A stretch of 64,000 nucleotides of DNA, taken from NCBI RefSeq assembly GCF_014645895.1, contig NZ_BMMP01000002.1, forward strand, positions 248,001 through 312,000, given 5' to 3'. Below the pieces are notes generated by a model. The model saw only the letters and a list, made by a program, of their open reading frames with translations, did not search any database and was not told where the DNA came from. The position numbers and the translations under genes were made by a program. This DNA is from Streptomyces daqingensis. GTDB taxonomy: Bacteria; Actinomycetota; Actinomycetes; Streptomycetales; Streptomycetaceae. This document shows positions 34,365-45,428 of the stretch, one piece after another; the first letter of the stretch is position 1; each line of letters begins with the position of its first letter.

Positions 34365-35081
34365 CTACGCATCCCGCGTCGTCACCTCGAGCAGTGCCGC
34401 CCTGCACAGCGCGTCCGCTCGCCGGGTCGTCTCCGGCAGCCGGTAGCGCCGGGCGAGGCTCAACGTGTGGGCCTCCGCGGCCCGGAGGCTCACGCGGTGC
34501 CCTGCCGAGACGTAGACGGGCTTCACCCCGTCCCGCGTGCGCAGGGCGCTGCCGACCTCTTCCGTGCCGTCCATGAGGGGGGCCGAATCACCGCGGCCCG
34601 GACGGGGTTCCTCGCTGGTGAAGACGAACGGGTTCTTGGCGACGCCCATCGTCGGCACGCCGGTGAGCACGCCCAGATGGCTGGCGAGTCCGAACCGGCG
34701 CGGATGCGCCCGCCCGTACCCGTCGCAGACCAGCAGGTCCGGCTCGCGCCCCGACTGCTCGCGCAGCCTGACGAGCGCCTCCAGCAGGGCCGGCACTTCG
34801 CGGAAGGCCAGCAGCCCGGGCACGTAAGGGAAGGCGACCCGGCCGAACGCGGTCGCGCCGGCGATGACGTCCAGGGATTCCGCGTCGAGAGCGACGGCCG
34901 CAGCGGCGACGACGTCACGTGCGTCGTCGTAGGCGACGTCGAGTCCCGCGACGACGGTGCCGGACGCGCCGGGTGCCGGACTGTGGTCCGTCTCGTCCAC
35001 ACGCCGGCGCAACTCGTCCTGTACGGCGAGGGCCTCGGCCTCGGTTCGCGGCCAGTCCCCGGGAGGCGAAGGGATCTCCAT
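34365..35081 (-). CDS. nfi: Endonuclease V
   Basis: 238 residues, full length. VAGLDVAY supplies the first catalytic Asp, LVCDGYGRAHPRRFGLASH the second Asp and the His/Gly-rich strand, and GVAKNPF the conserved Lys. The protein nicks DNA or RNA one phosphodiester 3' to deoxyinosine or inosine and so repairs deaminated adenine. On the minus strand TAGCGT (35091-35096) lies nine bases before the ATG and no ribosome site is seen, so the transcript may be nearly leaderless. Confidence 0.95.
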   Translation of the reverse strand: MEIPSPPGDWPRTEAEALAVQDELRRRVDETDHSPAPGASGTVVAGLDVAYDDARDVVAAAAVALDAESLDVIAGATAFGRVAFPYVPGLLAFREVPALLEALVRLREQSGREPDLLVCDGYGRAHPRRFGLASHLGVLTGVPTMGVAKNPFVFTSEEPRPGRGDSAPLMDGTEEVGSALRTRDGVKPVYVSAGHRVSLRAAEAHTLSLARRYRLPETTRRADALCRAALLEVTTRDA

Positions 35082-35223
35082 GGGGGCGTCACGCTACAGC
35101 AGCGGCGTCCGGCGGCTGCCTGCCGTGCTCCGTCTCCACCGCCGTCGCGCCGGCGGCGCAACGAGCGGATCTCCGCCTTCCGCTAACGCCCTACTTGACA
35201 CCCGTAGTGCCAGAATGCGCGTC

Positions 35224-36834
35224 ATGGAGCGATCTTCACCAGCAGCGACGGACGGCGGCGCGGCATGTCCGGCGGACCCGGACGGCGCGGACAGCCGTAC
35301 CGCGACGGCCGGCGGGCCCGGTCCCGAGGCCGTCCGGGCGGTACGTTCCGCGTCCGAACTGCCGGGCGTGGAGCATGCGTGGACCGCGCTCGGCGGTGAC
35401 GCCGCCCTTCTCGAACGGGTCTCCTGCCGTGTGCGTCCCGGGCTGCTGCCCGCCCGGCTGCCCGTACTCGGGCTCGCCCGTGCGACGGTCGCGGCGTGCT
35501 CCCTCGCCGCCGCGGAGCTCTCGGCCCTGCGCGCGGGGAACTCCTCGTCCGGAGCCGCGGCCCCCTCCCGCGTCCCGTCCGTGCAGGTGGACGACGGTGC
35601 TGTGGCGACGGCCTTCACGAGCGAGCGCCACCTGCGCACGGACGGCCGCTCCCCCGCCGGCTTCGCGCCCCTGTCCCGTTTCTGGCACACGGCTGACGGA
35701 TGGCTGCGCACCCACGCCAACTATCCGCACCACCGTGCCCGCCTGCTCTCCGCCCTCGGCGTCGGCGAGGGTGGCCGGGAGGAGGACGCACTCGCGGAAG
35801 CGGTCGCCACCGAACTGGCGCAGCGCGCCGCCACGGAGGTGGAGGAGCGCGTCCACGCCGCGGGGGGCCTGGCTGTCGCGGTCCGTTCGGCAGCGGAATG
35901 GGCGGAGCATCCGCAGGGTGCGGAGGCCGCACGGCGTCCGCTGCTGAACACGGCCCGGATGGACCAGGCGCCGCCGCTCCCCCTGCCGGGGGCCTTCGGG
36001 CACAGGCCCCTGCACTCGGTCCGGGTGCTCGACCTCACGCGCGTCATCGCCGGGCCCGTCGCCACCCGCACGCTGGCCCTGCTCGGCGCGGACGTGCTCC
36101 GCGTCGACGCGCCGCAGCTGCCCGAGCAGCCCGAAGCCCACGCGGACACCGGCATGGGCAAGCGCTCGGCGCTGCTGGACCTCTCGTCCCGCGCGGGGCA
36201 GGCCGCCTTCGAGGAGCTGCTGCAGAAGGCGCATGTGGTGATCACCGGGTACCGCCCGGGCGCACTCGACCGGTTCGGGCTCGCCCCCGAGTCGCTCGCG
36301 GACAGGCGGCCCGGCATCGTCGTCGGGCAGTTGAGCGCCTGGGGCACTCACGGGCCGTGGCGCAGGCGGCGCGGCTTCGACAGCCTGGTGCAGACGGCGA
36401 GCGGCATCGCGTTCGAGGAGCGGAGGCCCGGTCCCGGCGGCGAGGACGCCCCCGGCGCGCTGCCCGCCCAGGCGCTCGACCACGGCACCGGCTACCTGCT
36501 GGCCGCGGCGGTGCTGCGGTCCCTGACGGAGCAGCGTCTCGGCCGCGGCGGTTCGGTGCTCGTACGGGCGGCGCTGACGCAGACCGCGGAGTGGCTGCTC
36601 GGCGGGCTGAGTGCACAGCCGGGCGGCTCGCGGACGCCCGCCCCGGAGCCGGTCCCGCCGGCTGACGGCTCCCCTGGCACCGCGCCGTACGATCCGTCGC
36701 CCTGGCTGAACCAGACACGCAGTCCGCTGGGACGGCTGCGGTACGCCCTTCCGCCTCTCGCGTACGACGGCGGTCCGTCCGACTGGTCCCGCCCGCCGGG
36801 GGCACTCGGCGCCGACCCCGTCGCCTGGTGGTGA
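35224..36834 (+). CDS. CoA transferase family III protein, long form
   Basis: 536 residues from ATG 35224 (an in-frame ATG at 35215 is possible). The second half is the recognisable CaiB domain: HSVRVLDLTRVIAGPVATRT, LLGADVLRVDAP, MGKRSALLDL, and the catalytic-Asp region AQALDHGTGYLLAAAVL. The first half (about 40-260) looks like a decayed copy of the same fold (LPVLGLARATVAACSLAA, ALGVGEGG), a known feature of some actinobacterial members. Substrate unknown. A perfect TTGACA (35195-35200) lies just upstream but has no minus-10 box at the right distance. Confidence 0.85.
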   Translation: MERSSPAATDGGAACPADPDGADSRTATAGGPGPEAVRAVRSASELPGVEHAWTALGGDAALLERVSCRVRPGLLPARLPVLGLARATVAACSLAAAELSALRAGNSSSGAAAPSRVPSVQVDDGAVATAFTSERHLRTDGRSPAGFAPLSRFWHTADGWLRTHANYPHHRARLLSALGVGEGGREEDALAEAVATELAQRAATEVEERVHAAGGLAVAVRSAAEWAEHPQGAEAARRPLLNTARMDQAPPLPLPGAFGHRPLHSVRVLDLTRVIAGPVATRTLALLGADVLRVDAPQLPEQPEAHADTGMGKRSALLDLSSRAGQAAFEELLQKAHVVITGYRPGALDRFGLAPESLADRRPGIVVGQLSAWGTHGPWRRRRGFDSLVQTASGIAFEERRPGPGGEDAPGALPAQALDHGTGYLLAAAVLRSLTEQRLGRGGSVLVRAALTQTAEWLLGGLSAQPGGSRTPAPEPVPPADGSPGTAPYDPSPWLNQTRSPLGRLRYALPPLAYDGGPSDWSRPPGALGADPVAWW

Positions 36835-37010
36835 CCCGCCTCCGGACGGTACGGGAGGCCGGGCGTACGAGCGGCCGGACGGGTGCGGCCGCACGGACGT
36901 CGCGGCCGAGGGCCCACACCGGCGGCTGAGACCGACGACCCGGCCGACGCCTGAGGCCGGCGGCTGAGAGGGAACCAGGCAGCCGCGGCGGCCTCCATCA
37001 GCTGCACACC

Positions 37011-37016
37011 TAGGCT
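37011..37016 (+). promoter_or_regulatory. Leaderless minus-10 box of the GNAT gene
   Basis: TAGGCT ends six bases before the ATG at 37023; there is no Shine-Dalgarno sequence. No convincing minus-35 is present. Confidence 0.5.
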
Positions 37017-37022
37017 GCGGCC

Positions 37023-37604
37023 ATGACCAGCCGTGTGACCACCGGGCTCACTGTCCTCGACGCCGGCGAGCTGACGTCCGGCGCGGAACCGGAGCCCCGG
37101 TTCGTGGAGTCCGCCCACCGGATCCTGGCCGATCTCGTCGGCGGCGGTGCCGCCCTGGGCTGGGTGGAGCCGCCCTCGCGGGACGATGTGGCGGAGCTCC
37201 TCGCCCATGTCGTCTCCGCGGTACGAGACGGGGACGCCGCTCTGCGCGCCGCCTTTCTCGACGGCCGGCTGGCCGGGTTGGGGTACTGGCTGCGCTACTC
37301 GCGGCCGACCCATCGTCCACACGCGGACCTGGAGAAGCTCGCGGTGGACGCCGCTGCCCACGGCCGTGGCGTCGGCAGGGCGCTGACCGCCGCCCTGATC
37401 GCCGACGCGAGTCAGGCGGGGATCGAGGTCCTCACCCTGGACGCACGCGGGGACAACGCCGGTGCCCTGGGCCTCTACCGGTCGCTGGGCTTCACCGAGT
37501 ACGGCCGCCTGCCCGGATTCGTCGCCGTGGGCGAACTCCGCTACGACAAGGTCTTCTGCATGCTCGATCTCCGGCGGACCAGTCGCACGACCAATCAGGA
37601 CTGA
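37023..37604 (+). CDS. GNAT family N-acetyltransferase
   Basis: 193 residues. The acetyl-CoA loop is present as LEKLAVDAAAHGRGVGRALT (Q/RxxGxG/A type), followed by VLTLDARGDNAGALGLYRSL and LGFTEYGRLPGFV, the normal GNAT motifs A and B. The N-terminal third is variable and sets substrate choice, which is unknown. No partner gene adjoins it. Likely leaderless. Confidence 0.92.
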   Translation: MTSRVTTGLTVLDAGELTSGAEPEPRFVESAHRILADLVGGGAALGWVEPPSRDDVAELLAHVVSAVRDGDAALRAAFLDGRLAGLGYWLRYSRPTHRPHADLEKLAVDAAAHGRGVGRALTAALIADASQAGIEVLTLDARGDNAGALGLYRSLGFTEYGRLPGFVAVGELRYDKVFCMLDLRRTSRTTNQD

Positions 37605-37674
37605 CGGCGGGCTACTTGAGGACCGAGCGTCCCGCAGGCACGGGCGTCGCCTGCCGCCGGCCCGGAGGCTCGAC

Positions 37675-37702
37675 GCGGGCACGGGCCCGCGCCCGTGCCC
37701 GC
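37675..37702. terminator. Bidirectional terminator, 12-bp perfect stem
   Basis: GCGGGCACGGGC (37675-37686) pairs with GCCCGTGCCCGC (37691-37702) over a 4-base loop. It lies between the convergent GNAT and DUF1707 genes. Confidence 0.8.
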
Positions 37703-37721
37703 TGAGCGTCCATCGGTGCTG

Positions 37722-38498
37722 CTAGAGGGACTTGCCCTCGTCACCGCCGTGCGTCCCGCCCGGCTTGTCGATCTCGTGCCGCCGGCCGCGCTCACCGCTC
37801 TCCTCCTCGCGGCGGCGCTCGAGTTCACGCTGCGCGCGGCGCTCGTCGCGAAGCTGCTGCTTCTCCTCACGCGGAAGCTTCTTCACGACGCCGACGCCGC
37901 CCATGACGGTGAAGCCCGTGATCACCACGCGGGGCGCGTCTGAGTCCCCCGCCACCGAGCCTGACGTGTCGAAACCGCCCATGACGCCGACACCGCGCAC
38001 CTCGACTCCGAGCCCCGGCGGAACGGTGACGCTCATCCCGCCCATCAGCGCGAAGCAGCGGATCACCACCTCGCGGTCCTCGAAGCGGGCGTCCCGCAGG
38101 TCGATCTCGCCGCCGCCCATGATGCCGAGAGCGGTGAAGACGCGCGGGACCGTCCACTGGCCCTTGCGGCCGAATCCGCCCATGACGCCCACGCCCCAAC
38201 GGGACGTCGCCGCGCCGCCGATCCGCTCCGCCCAGCGGCGCCGCCTGCCCGGCGAGGGGGCGGGCTCGGAGCTTCCTTCCTCGAACCCGCTCACGGCGCC
38301 GTCTCCGGACGAGTGCTGCGGCAGGTCCCGTACGAGCGGGACCAACTCGCCCCGTGTGCGGGCCGCGTAGGCGCTGTCGAGCCGTTCCTGGAACTCTTCG
38401 AGTCCGAGCCGTCCCTCGGCCAGCGCGTCGCGCAGCACCTCGGCGATGCGCTCTCGCTCGGCGTCGGAGGCGCGCATCTCCGGCAGGTCGTCGGTCAT
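37722..38498 (-). CDS. DUF1707/LiaF-like envelope stress protein
   Basis: 258 residues. The N-terminal 60 residues (EMRASDAERERIAEVLRDAL ... GLEEFQERLDSAYAARTRGE) are the DUF1707 (SHOCT-like) domain. Residues 105-205 have the LiaF C-terminal strand repeats with recurring MGG turns (GVMGGFG, IMGGGEI, LMGGMSV, GVMGGFD, VMGGVGV). The tail of about 50 residues is strongly charged and helical (REEKQQLRDERRAQRELERR). No membrane helix is seen, unlike full LiaF. The family responds to cell-wall stress. ACCCTA at 38505-38510, that is TAGGGT on this strand, ends six bases before the ATG: leaderless. Confidence 0.88.
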   Translation of the reverse strand: MTDDLPEMRASDAERERIAEVLRDALAEGRLGLEEFQERLDSAYAARTRGELVPLVRDLPQHSSGDGAVSGFEEGSSEPAPSPGRRRRWAERIGGAATSRWGVGVMGGFGRKGQWTVPRVFTALGIMGGGEIDLRDARFEDREVVIRCFALMGGMSVTVPPGLGVEVRGVGVMGGFDTSGSVAGDSDAPRVVITGFTVMGGVGVVKKLPREEKQQLRDERRAQRELERRREEESGERGRRHEIDKPGGTHGGDEGKSL

Positions 38499-38523
38499 AC
38501 GGTCACCCTAGTACGCGGCCCGG

Positions 38524-39288
38524 TCACTGGACCGAGGCCAGCAGCCACTCGGCCAGTGCGACGGCGCCGAAACCCAGTACGAGCACTCCGCTGGCGACCC
38601 GGGTCCGGCCGCGCTGGCTGAGCCCGATGGCGGTGCCGGAGAGGATGAGCGCCATCCCGTAGAAGCCGACGGTCAGCACGGAAGGGGCGCTGACCAGGCG
38701 GACGAAGAGGGCCACCGCCACGGCGGCCATCACGACGCCGGAGACGACGATGCGGACCCTGCGGGCCTGGCGTGGCGTCAGCCCCGCGCGCTGCCGGTCC
38801 TCCTCCGCGTCCTCCGGGCCGGCGGCCTCGGCGGAATCCGCGGCGCCGGCTGCACCCGCAGCGCCGGCGGCAGCGGCAGTCGCGGCGTCCGTCCCGCCGT
38901 GCTTCTCCGCGCCGTGCGCGTCGTGATCTTCCTTGGCCTCGTGCGCCGGGTCCGCGTCGCCCGCGCCGTCTGGCTCACCTGGCGCCGCCACCGGGGGTCC
39001 CACCGGCCCGTCTGCCCCCTCCGGTCCGTCCGGTCCGTCCGATTCCTCGGGCCTTCCTGATGCCTCAGGCCCCTCCGCGCCGTCACGTTCCTCCGCGCCG
39101 CCGTGCACCGCCGCCGCACCCGTCCCGTCCCCGTCGCCCGGATCGCCCGCGGGAGCCGCCTCCTCCGGCTGCGCGGCGCCCGGGGCCGCGCTGTCCGGTC
39201 GGGGCGTCTCTCCTCCGTCGCCGCCACCGGGGGTCCCGGAGGCGGGCGGCTTCTCGTCGGTCGTCGGGCTTATGTTGGCTTCCGGCAT
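38524..39288 (-). CDS. Membrane protein with long acidic Gly/Pro/Glu-rich N-terminal region
   Basis: 254 residues. Residues 1-165 are low-complexity and acidic (Gly, Pro, Ala, Glu, Asp; several DGPEGADGP-like runs), with a His-bearing patch HEAKEDHDAHGAEKHGG. Residues 170-180 are basic (LTPRQARRVRI) and three membrane helices follow (about 181-198, 203-222, 230-250). I recognise no family. The start is supported by TAACCT (39295-39300 reversed) ending six bases before the ATG, the same leaderless pattern as the neighbouring gene. It lies 25 bases upstream of the DUF1707 gene on the same strand, so the two may also be cotranscribed. Confidence 0.7.
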   Translation of the reverse strand: MPEANISPTTDEKPPASGTPGGGDGGETPRPDSAAPGAAQPEEAAPAGDPGDGDGTGAAAVHGGAEERDGAEGPEASGRPEESDGPDGPEGADGPVGPPVAAPGEPDGAGDADPAHEAKEDHDAHGAEKHGGTDAATAAAAGAAGAAGAADSAEAAGPEDAEEDRQRAGLTPRQARRVRIVVSGVVMAAVAVALFVRLVSAPSVLTVGFYGMALILSGTAIGLSQRGRTRVASGVLVLGFGAVALAEWLLASVQ

Positions 39289-39393
39289 GTCGGGAGGTTA
39301 TCGGCACCCGGTGCCGCCTGTCGCCGCAGGTCTCCAACCGTGCGGCGGACAGGGGCGGTTACCGGTGTGCGGGCGGGCCCGTCCGGCGCGGGA

Positions 39394-39939
39394 TCACTTG
39401 CGCGTCCACGCGCGCAGCTCGGCGCGGGTGTCGAACTTGGCGAGGTTCGTGTCGATGGGGTCGTCGGTGTACTGGTGGAAACGCCAGGGGTGCTTGATCC
39501 CCGGCTTGCCGGGCTTGCCGTTGTAGTGGGCTATCCACAGGCCGTCCCCCGCGAACGACGTGGTGTCGTGGTTGAGCCAGAAGTTGGTGTTGCAGTACAG
39601 CAGCACCCGGGTGTTCGGCCGCTTCTTCTGGACGTACTTGATCCACGAGTCCTTCTCGGCGTTGCTGACGGCCGAGTCCTCCCAGTCCAGGACGAGCATG
39701 TCGCCGCGCACCAGGTTGATCTTGGACATGAAGTAGTCGGCCTGCGCCTTCATGCTCCCGGAGCGCGCGAAGTGGTAGAAGCCCGTGACGAGTTCGGCGT
39801 CGCGTGCCGTCTTCCGCTGGTCCACCCACTTGGGGTTCGTGTACGACGTGCCCTCCGTGATCTTGATGAAGACGAAGTCGAGTCCTTTCGTGCTGTAGTC
39901 GGAAGGTTGGTATGACGAGACATCGACGCCCTTGATCAC
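39394..39939 (-). CDS. GH25 family muramidase (lysozyme-like), no signal peptide
   Basis: 181 residues from GTG 39939, with an excellent AAGGAGTCCACT before it. GVDVSSYQPSD contains the first catalytic-site Asp and MLVLDWEDSA the DxE pair of glycoside hydrolase family 25. FVFIKITEGTSY, GFYHFARSG and HQYTDDPIDTNL are the other conserved strands. It should cleave the beta-1,4 MurNAc-GlcNAc bond of peptidoglycan. No signal peptide or cell-wall-binding domain is present, so export would need lysis, a holin or another route. Codon use is like that of neighbours but the Lys content is higher. Confidence 0.9.
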   Translation of the reverse strand: MIKGVDVSSYQPSDYSTKGLDFVFIKITEGTSYTNPKWVDQRKTARDAELVTGFYHFARSGSMKAQADYFMSKINLVRGDMLVLDWEDSAVSNAEKDSWIKYVQKKRPNTRVLLYCNTNFWLNHDTTSFAGDGLWIAHYNGKPGKPGIKHPWRFHQYTDDPIDTNLAKFDTRAELRAWTRK

Positions 39940-40266
39940 AGTGGACTCCTTACTGCCGCGTGGCGCGTTCGATTACGCCCTGTGTGCCTCCCGTACCCGT
40001 AGCACGCCGTCCCGTATCCCCAACAGACCGTGATGCGCCGGGGATGCGCGGACGGAACCGATGCGCGGGACACTGGGAAGCGCGCCCCGCACGCCGGGGG
40101 CGCACCGGGCGGGCGGCCGGCTGCGGACGCACGGCCCCGGCGCGTCGTCGCGGACTCCCCGCCGGGCGGGAGCGGAGGATCGGGGTGGGGACGGCCGGCC
40201 CGTGCACGGCGCGCGGCGGCGGACGTCCCGGCAGGACGAACCCACTGACGACAGGAGACCGGCACC

Positions 40267-40692
40267 ATGGCGACGACACGCACCGCGAGCACCGTGTGGA
40301 GCGGAGACCTCAAGAGCGGTTCGGGCGAGACCGCGTTCGAATCCTCCGGCATCGGAAAGCAGGCCGTCACGTGGGCGTCCCGCGCGGAGGAGCCCGGCGG
40401 GAAGACGAGCCCGGAGGAGCTGATCGCGGCCGCGCACTCCAGCTGCTTCTCGATGGCGCTGTCGAACGGGCTCACGTCGGCGGGGACCCCTCCCACGCGT
40501 CTGACGACGAAGGCCGAGGTGACCTTCCAGCCGGGCACCGGCATCACCGGCATCCACCTGACGGTACGGGGTGAGGTCGAGGGCGTCGACGAGGCCGCCT
40601 TCACCGCCGCCGCCGAGGAGGCGAAGGCCAACTGCCCGGTCTCCCAGGCCCTTTCGGGCACCACGATCACCCTGACCGCCGACCTGGCCTGA
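40267..40692 (+). CDS. OsmC family peroxiredoxin-like protein
   Basis: 141 residues. Both redox Cys are present, one in AAHSSCFSMALSNGL and one in AKANCPVSQALSG, and the Glu of SPEELIAAAH is conserved, as in OsmC/Ohr hydroperoxide reductases. The opening TASTVWSGDLKSG is typical of the OsmC rather than the Ohr branch. CAGGAGACCGGCACC precedes the ATG. It reduces organic hydroperoxides using a thiol donor. Twelve bases separate it from the DNA glycosylase gene, a sensible oxidative-damage pair. Confidence 0.94.
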   Translation: MATTRTASTVWSGDLKSGSGETAFESSGIGKQAVTWASRAEEPGGKTSPEELIAAAHSSCFSMALSNGLTSAGTPPTRLTTKAEVTFQPGTGITGIHLTVRGEVEGVDEAAFTAAAEEAKANCPVSQALSGTTITLTADLA

Positions 40693-40703
40693 GCGGAGGG
40701 GAC

Positions 40704-41594
40704 ATGCCCGAACTGCCCGAGGTCGAAGCCCTGCGCGACTTCCTGCACGAGCGTCTGACCGGCCGCGAGGTGCGGCGGGTCATGCCGGTGGCGGTGAGCG
40801 TGCTCAAGACGTACGACCCCGGGCCGGACGCGCTGGAGGGCCGCACCGTCACGGGCGTGCAGCGGCACGGCAAGTTCCTCGACCTGGACGCCGACGGCCT
40901 CCATCTGGTCGTCCACCTCGCCCGGGCCGGCTGGCTGCGCTGGCGGGAGGCCCTCCCGGCGCAGCCGCCCCGCCCGGGCAAGGGCCCCCTGGCGCTGAGG
41001 CTCTGGCTGGCCGAGCCCGCTGCCGGCGGGGGCGGGAACGCGGACGCGGAGGGCTTCGACCTCACCGAGGCGGGCACGCGCAAGCGCCTCGTCGTGTACT
41101 GCGTGCACGATCCGGGCGAGGTGCCGGGCGTCGCACGTCTCGGGCCCGACCCGCTCGCGGACGAGTTCACCCCCGAGGTCTTCGCGGAGCTGCTGCGCGG
41201 CAAGCGGCAGCGGCTGAAGGGCCTGCTGCGGGACCAGAGCGTCGTCGCCGGAATCGGCAACGCCTACTCGGACGAGATCCTGCACGCCGCCCGGATGTCC
41301 CCGTTCAAGATCGCCGCGGAGATGTCCGAGGACGAGATCGCGGCGCTCTACGAGGCCCTCCGCGTCACTCTCCGAGACGCCGTGGAGCGTTCCCGCGGCG
41401 TGGCCGCGGGCGAACTGAAGGCGGAGAAGAAGACCGGTCTGCGGGTGCACGGCCGCAAGGGTCAGCCGTGCCCCGTGTGCGGCGACACCGTCCGCGAGGT
41501 CTCCTTCAGTGACAGCGCGTTGCAGTACTGCCCCACCTGCCAGACGGGCGGAAAGCCCCTCGCCGACCGCCGGATGTCCCGGCTGCTGAAGTGA
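40704..41594 (+). CDS. Fpg/Nei family DNA glycosylase
   Basis: 296 residues. The N-terminal PELPEVE gives the catalytic Pro and Glu; GKFLDLDADG carries the conserved Lys; the H2TH domain lies at about 150-240 (GLLRDQSVVAGIGNAYSDEI); the C-terminal zinc finger has CPVC and CPTC pairs about 22 residues apart. It excises oxidised bases and cleaves AP sites. The insert in the N-domain (AEPAAGGGGNADAEGF) sets it apart from housekeeping MutM, so the exact lesion range is open. Starts after GGAGGGGAC and is cotranscribed with OsmC. Confidence 0.93.
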   Translation: MPELPEVEALRDFLHERLTGREVRRVMPVAVSVLKTYDPGPDALEGRTVTGVQRHGKFLDLDADGLHLVVHLARAGWLRWREALPAQPPRPGKGPLALRLWLAEPAAGGGGNADAEGFDLTEAGTRKRLVVYCVHDPGEVPGVARLGPDPLADEFTPEVFAELLRGKRQRLKGLLRDQSVVAGIGNAYSDEILHAARMSPFKIAAEMSEDEIAALYEALRVTLRDAVERSRGVAAGELKAEKKTGLRVHGRKGQPCPVCGDTVREVSFSDSALQYCPTCQTGGKPLADRRMSRLLK

Positions 41595-41627
41595 TCCGGG
41601 CCCCGCTGCCGCCCGTCACACCGGGCG

Positions 41628-41635
41628 TATAGCGT
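41628..41635 (+). promoter_or_regulatory. Minus-10 box of the GAF-ANTAR gene
   Basis: TATAGCGT lies about 40 bases before the ATG at 41675, which has a ribosome site (GAGGGGCAGGA). No clear minus-35 is present. Confidence 0.4.
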
Positions 41636-41674
41636 GTCGGGGACATTTCCGAGAGAAGCGCACGAGGGGCAGGA

Positions 41675-42376
41675 ATGACGGGCGAGGAAGTCGAGGAGTA
41701 CGCGAAGAACCTCGCGCACATGGCCCGCGACCTGCTCGCGCAGGACTCCGTCCAGAAGACCCTGGACCGGATCGTCGAGCACGCGGTGTCCCTGATCGAG
41801 GGCTGCGAGGCCGCCGGGATCATGGCCGTCCAGAACGGCAGGGTCCAGACGCTCGCCACAACGAGCGACGTGGTCCGTGCCTCGGACCGCATACAGGGCG
41901 AGCTGGGCGAGGGCCCGTGCTTCGACGCGGCGCGCGTGCCCCAGGAGGTCTACCGGATCGCCGACATGACGGAGACGGTGGAGCGCTGGCCCCGTTACGC
42001 CCCCGAGGCACGGAAACTGGGCGTCGGGAGCATGATGGGCTTCCTGCTCTACACCGAGGAGGACAACCTCGGCGCCCTCGACATCTACTCGTCCCGGCCC
42101 AACACCTTCTCCAAGGCGTCGGAGGACGTCGGCTGGATGCTCGCCTCCCACGCCGCCGTCGCCTTCTCCAGCGCGCGTACGCACGCGCAGCTCCACGCGG
42201 CCATGGAGTCGCGGCACAGCATCGGCGAGGCGATCGGCATCGTCATGGAGCGCTACAAGCTGGACGAGGACCAGGCGTTCGCCGTGCTGAAGAAGAGTTC
42301 GCAGGACCAGAACGTCAAGCTGCGCGAGATCGTGCGGACCATCACCGAGACGGGCGAGATCCCCGGAGCCCGCTGA
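41675..42376 (+). CDS. GAF and ANTAR domain RNA-binding antiterminator
   Basis: 233 residues. GAF domain at about 25-165 (VSLIEGCEAAGIMAVQNGRV ... LGEGPCFDAAR). The ANTAR domain at about 170-225 shows the three-helix pattern LHAAMESRHSIGEAIGIVME ... DEDQAFAVLKKSSQDQNVKL with the conserved Ala and aromatic residues. ANTAR proteins bind twin hexaloop RNA stems and prevent termination. Target RNAs are not evident nearby. Monocistronic. Confidence 0.92.
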   Translation: MTGEEVEEYAKNLAHMARDLLAQDSVQKTLDRIVEHAVSLIEGCEAAGIMAVQNGRVQTLATTSDVVRASDRIQGELGEGPCFDAARVPQEVYRIADMTETVERWPRYAPEARKLGVGSMMGFLLYTEEDNLGALDIYSSRPNTFSKASEDVGWMLASHAAVAFSSARTHAQLHAAMESRHSIGEAIGIVMERYKLDEDQAFAVLKKSSQDQNVKLREIVRTITETGEIPGAR

Positions 42377-42396
42377 GCCCCGGGGACGTTCGCCGC

Positions 42397-42471
42397 GTCA
42401 ACTCCTCGTGTTACGGGAGCGGTTGCGGCCGCGTGTCAACTCCTCCTGGTGCGGGAGCCCTTGCGGCCGCG
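42397..42471. repeat. Tandem duplication of the 3' end of the DUF4236 gene
   Basis: Copies at 42397-42433 and 42435-42471 match at 32 of 37 positions with a 38-base period. The second copy codes the true C-terminus of the DUF4236 protein (RGRKGSRTRRS, stop); the first, reading minus, would give RGRNRSRNTRS and a stop. Confidence 0.8.
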
Positions 42472-42657
42472 CTTCGTCGTGGTGCTCCGGTACCCGAAGG
42501 GTCCGGGCAGGTCCATCGACGTGGTGCGGCGGCCCGTCGAACTGACCGTGTGCCGGGGGCCGTTCCCGCTGCCGGTCGTGACGGACCACGACTTGCGGTT
42601 GATGTTCAGACGTACACCGGGCAGGATCCGGAAGCTCTTCCGGAAGGTCAGGCCCAT
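42436..42657 (-). CDS. DUF4236 domain protein
   Basis: 73 residues from ATG 42657 with GAGGAGCCGATC before it. The opening GLTFRKSFRILPGVRLNINR is the DUF4236 signature, followed by a Gly/Thr-rich strand region (STGRRTTSMDLPGPFGYRS) and a very basic tail. Function unknown; many copies are fused to longer membrane or phage-associated proteins, while this one is stand-alone. Its 3' end is duplicated downstream. Confidence 0.88.
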   Translation of the reverse strand: MGLTFRKSFRILPGVRLNINRKSWSVTTGSGNGPRHTVSSTGRRTTSMDLPGPFGYRSTTTKRGRKGSRTRRS

Positions 42658-42806
42658 GATCGGCTCCTCAAGTCGATGCGGACACAACTCCGTTGCCCGC
42701 ACGGTTACCCCCGCGGCGGCGGAAGACTCATCGGCCGTCCGGGGAGCTTCCCGGTCAGCCCCGCGCCGACGGACCGGGGCCCGCACGAGCCGCGCCGCGG
42801 GACGCG

Positions 42807-45428
<2,622 letters not shown>

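Noticed and set aside
35195..35216. Perfect TTGACA before the CoA transferase gene as a promoter
   Set aside because: No minus-10 hexamer lies 16-19 bases downstream; a box at that distance would fall at or after the start codon.
40335..40350. TTCGAATCC resembling a tRNA T-loop
   Set aside because: It lies inside the well-supported OsmC gene, and no acceptor or anticodon stems surround it.
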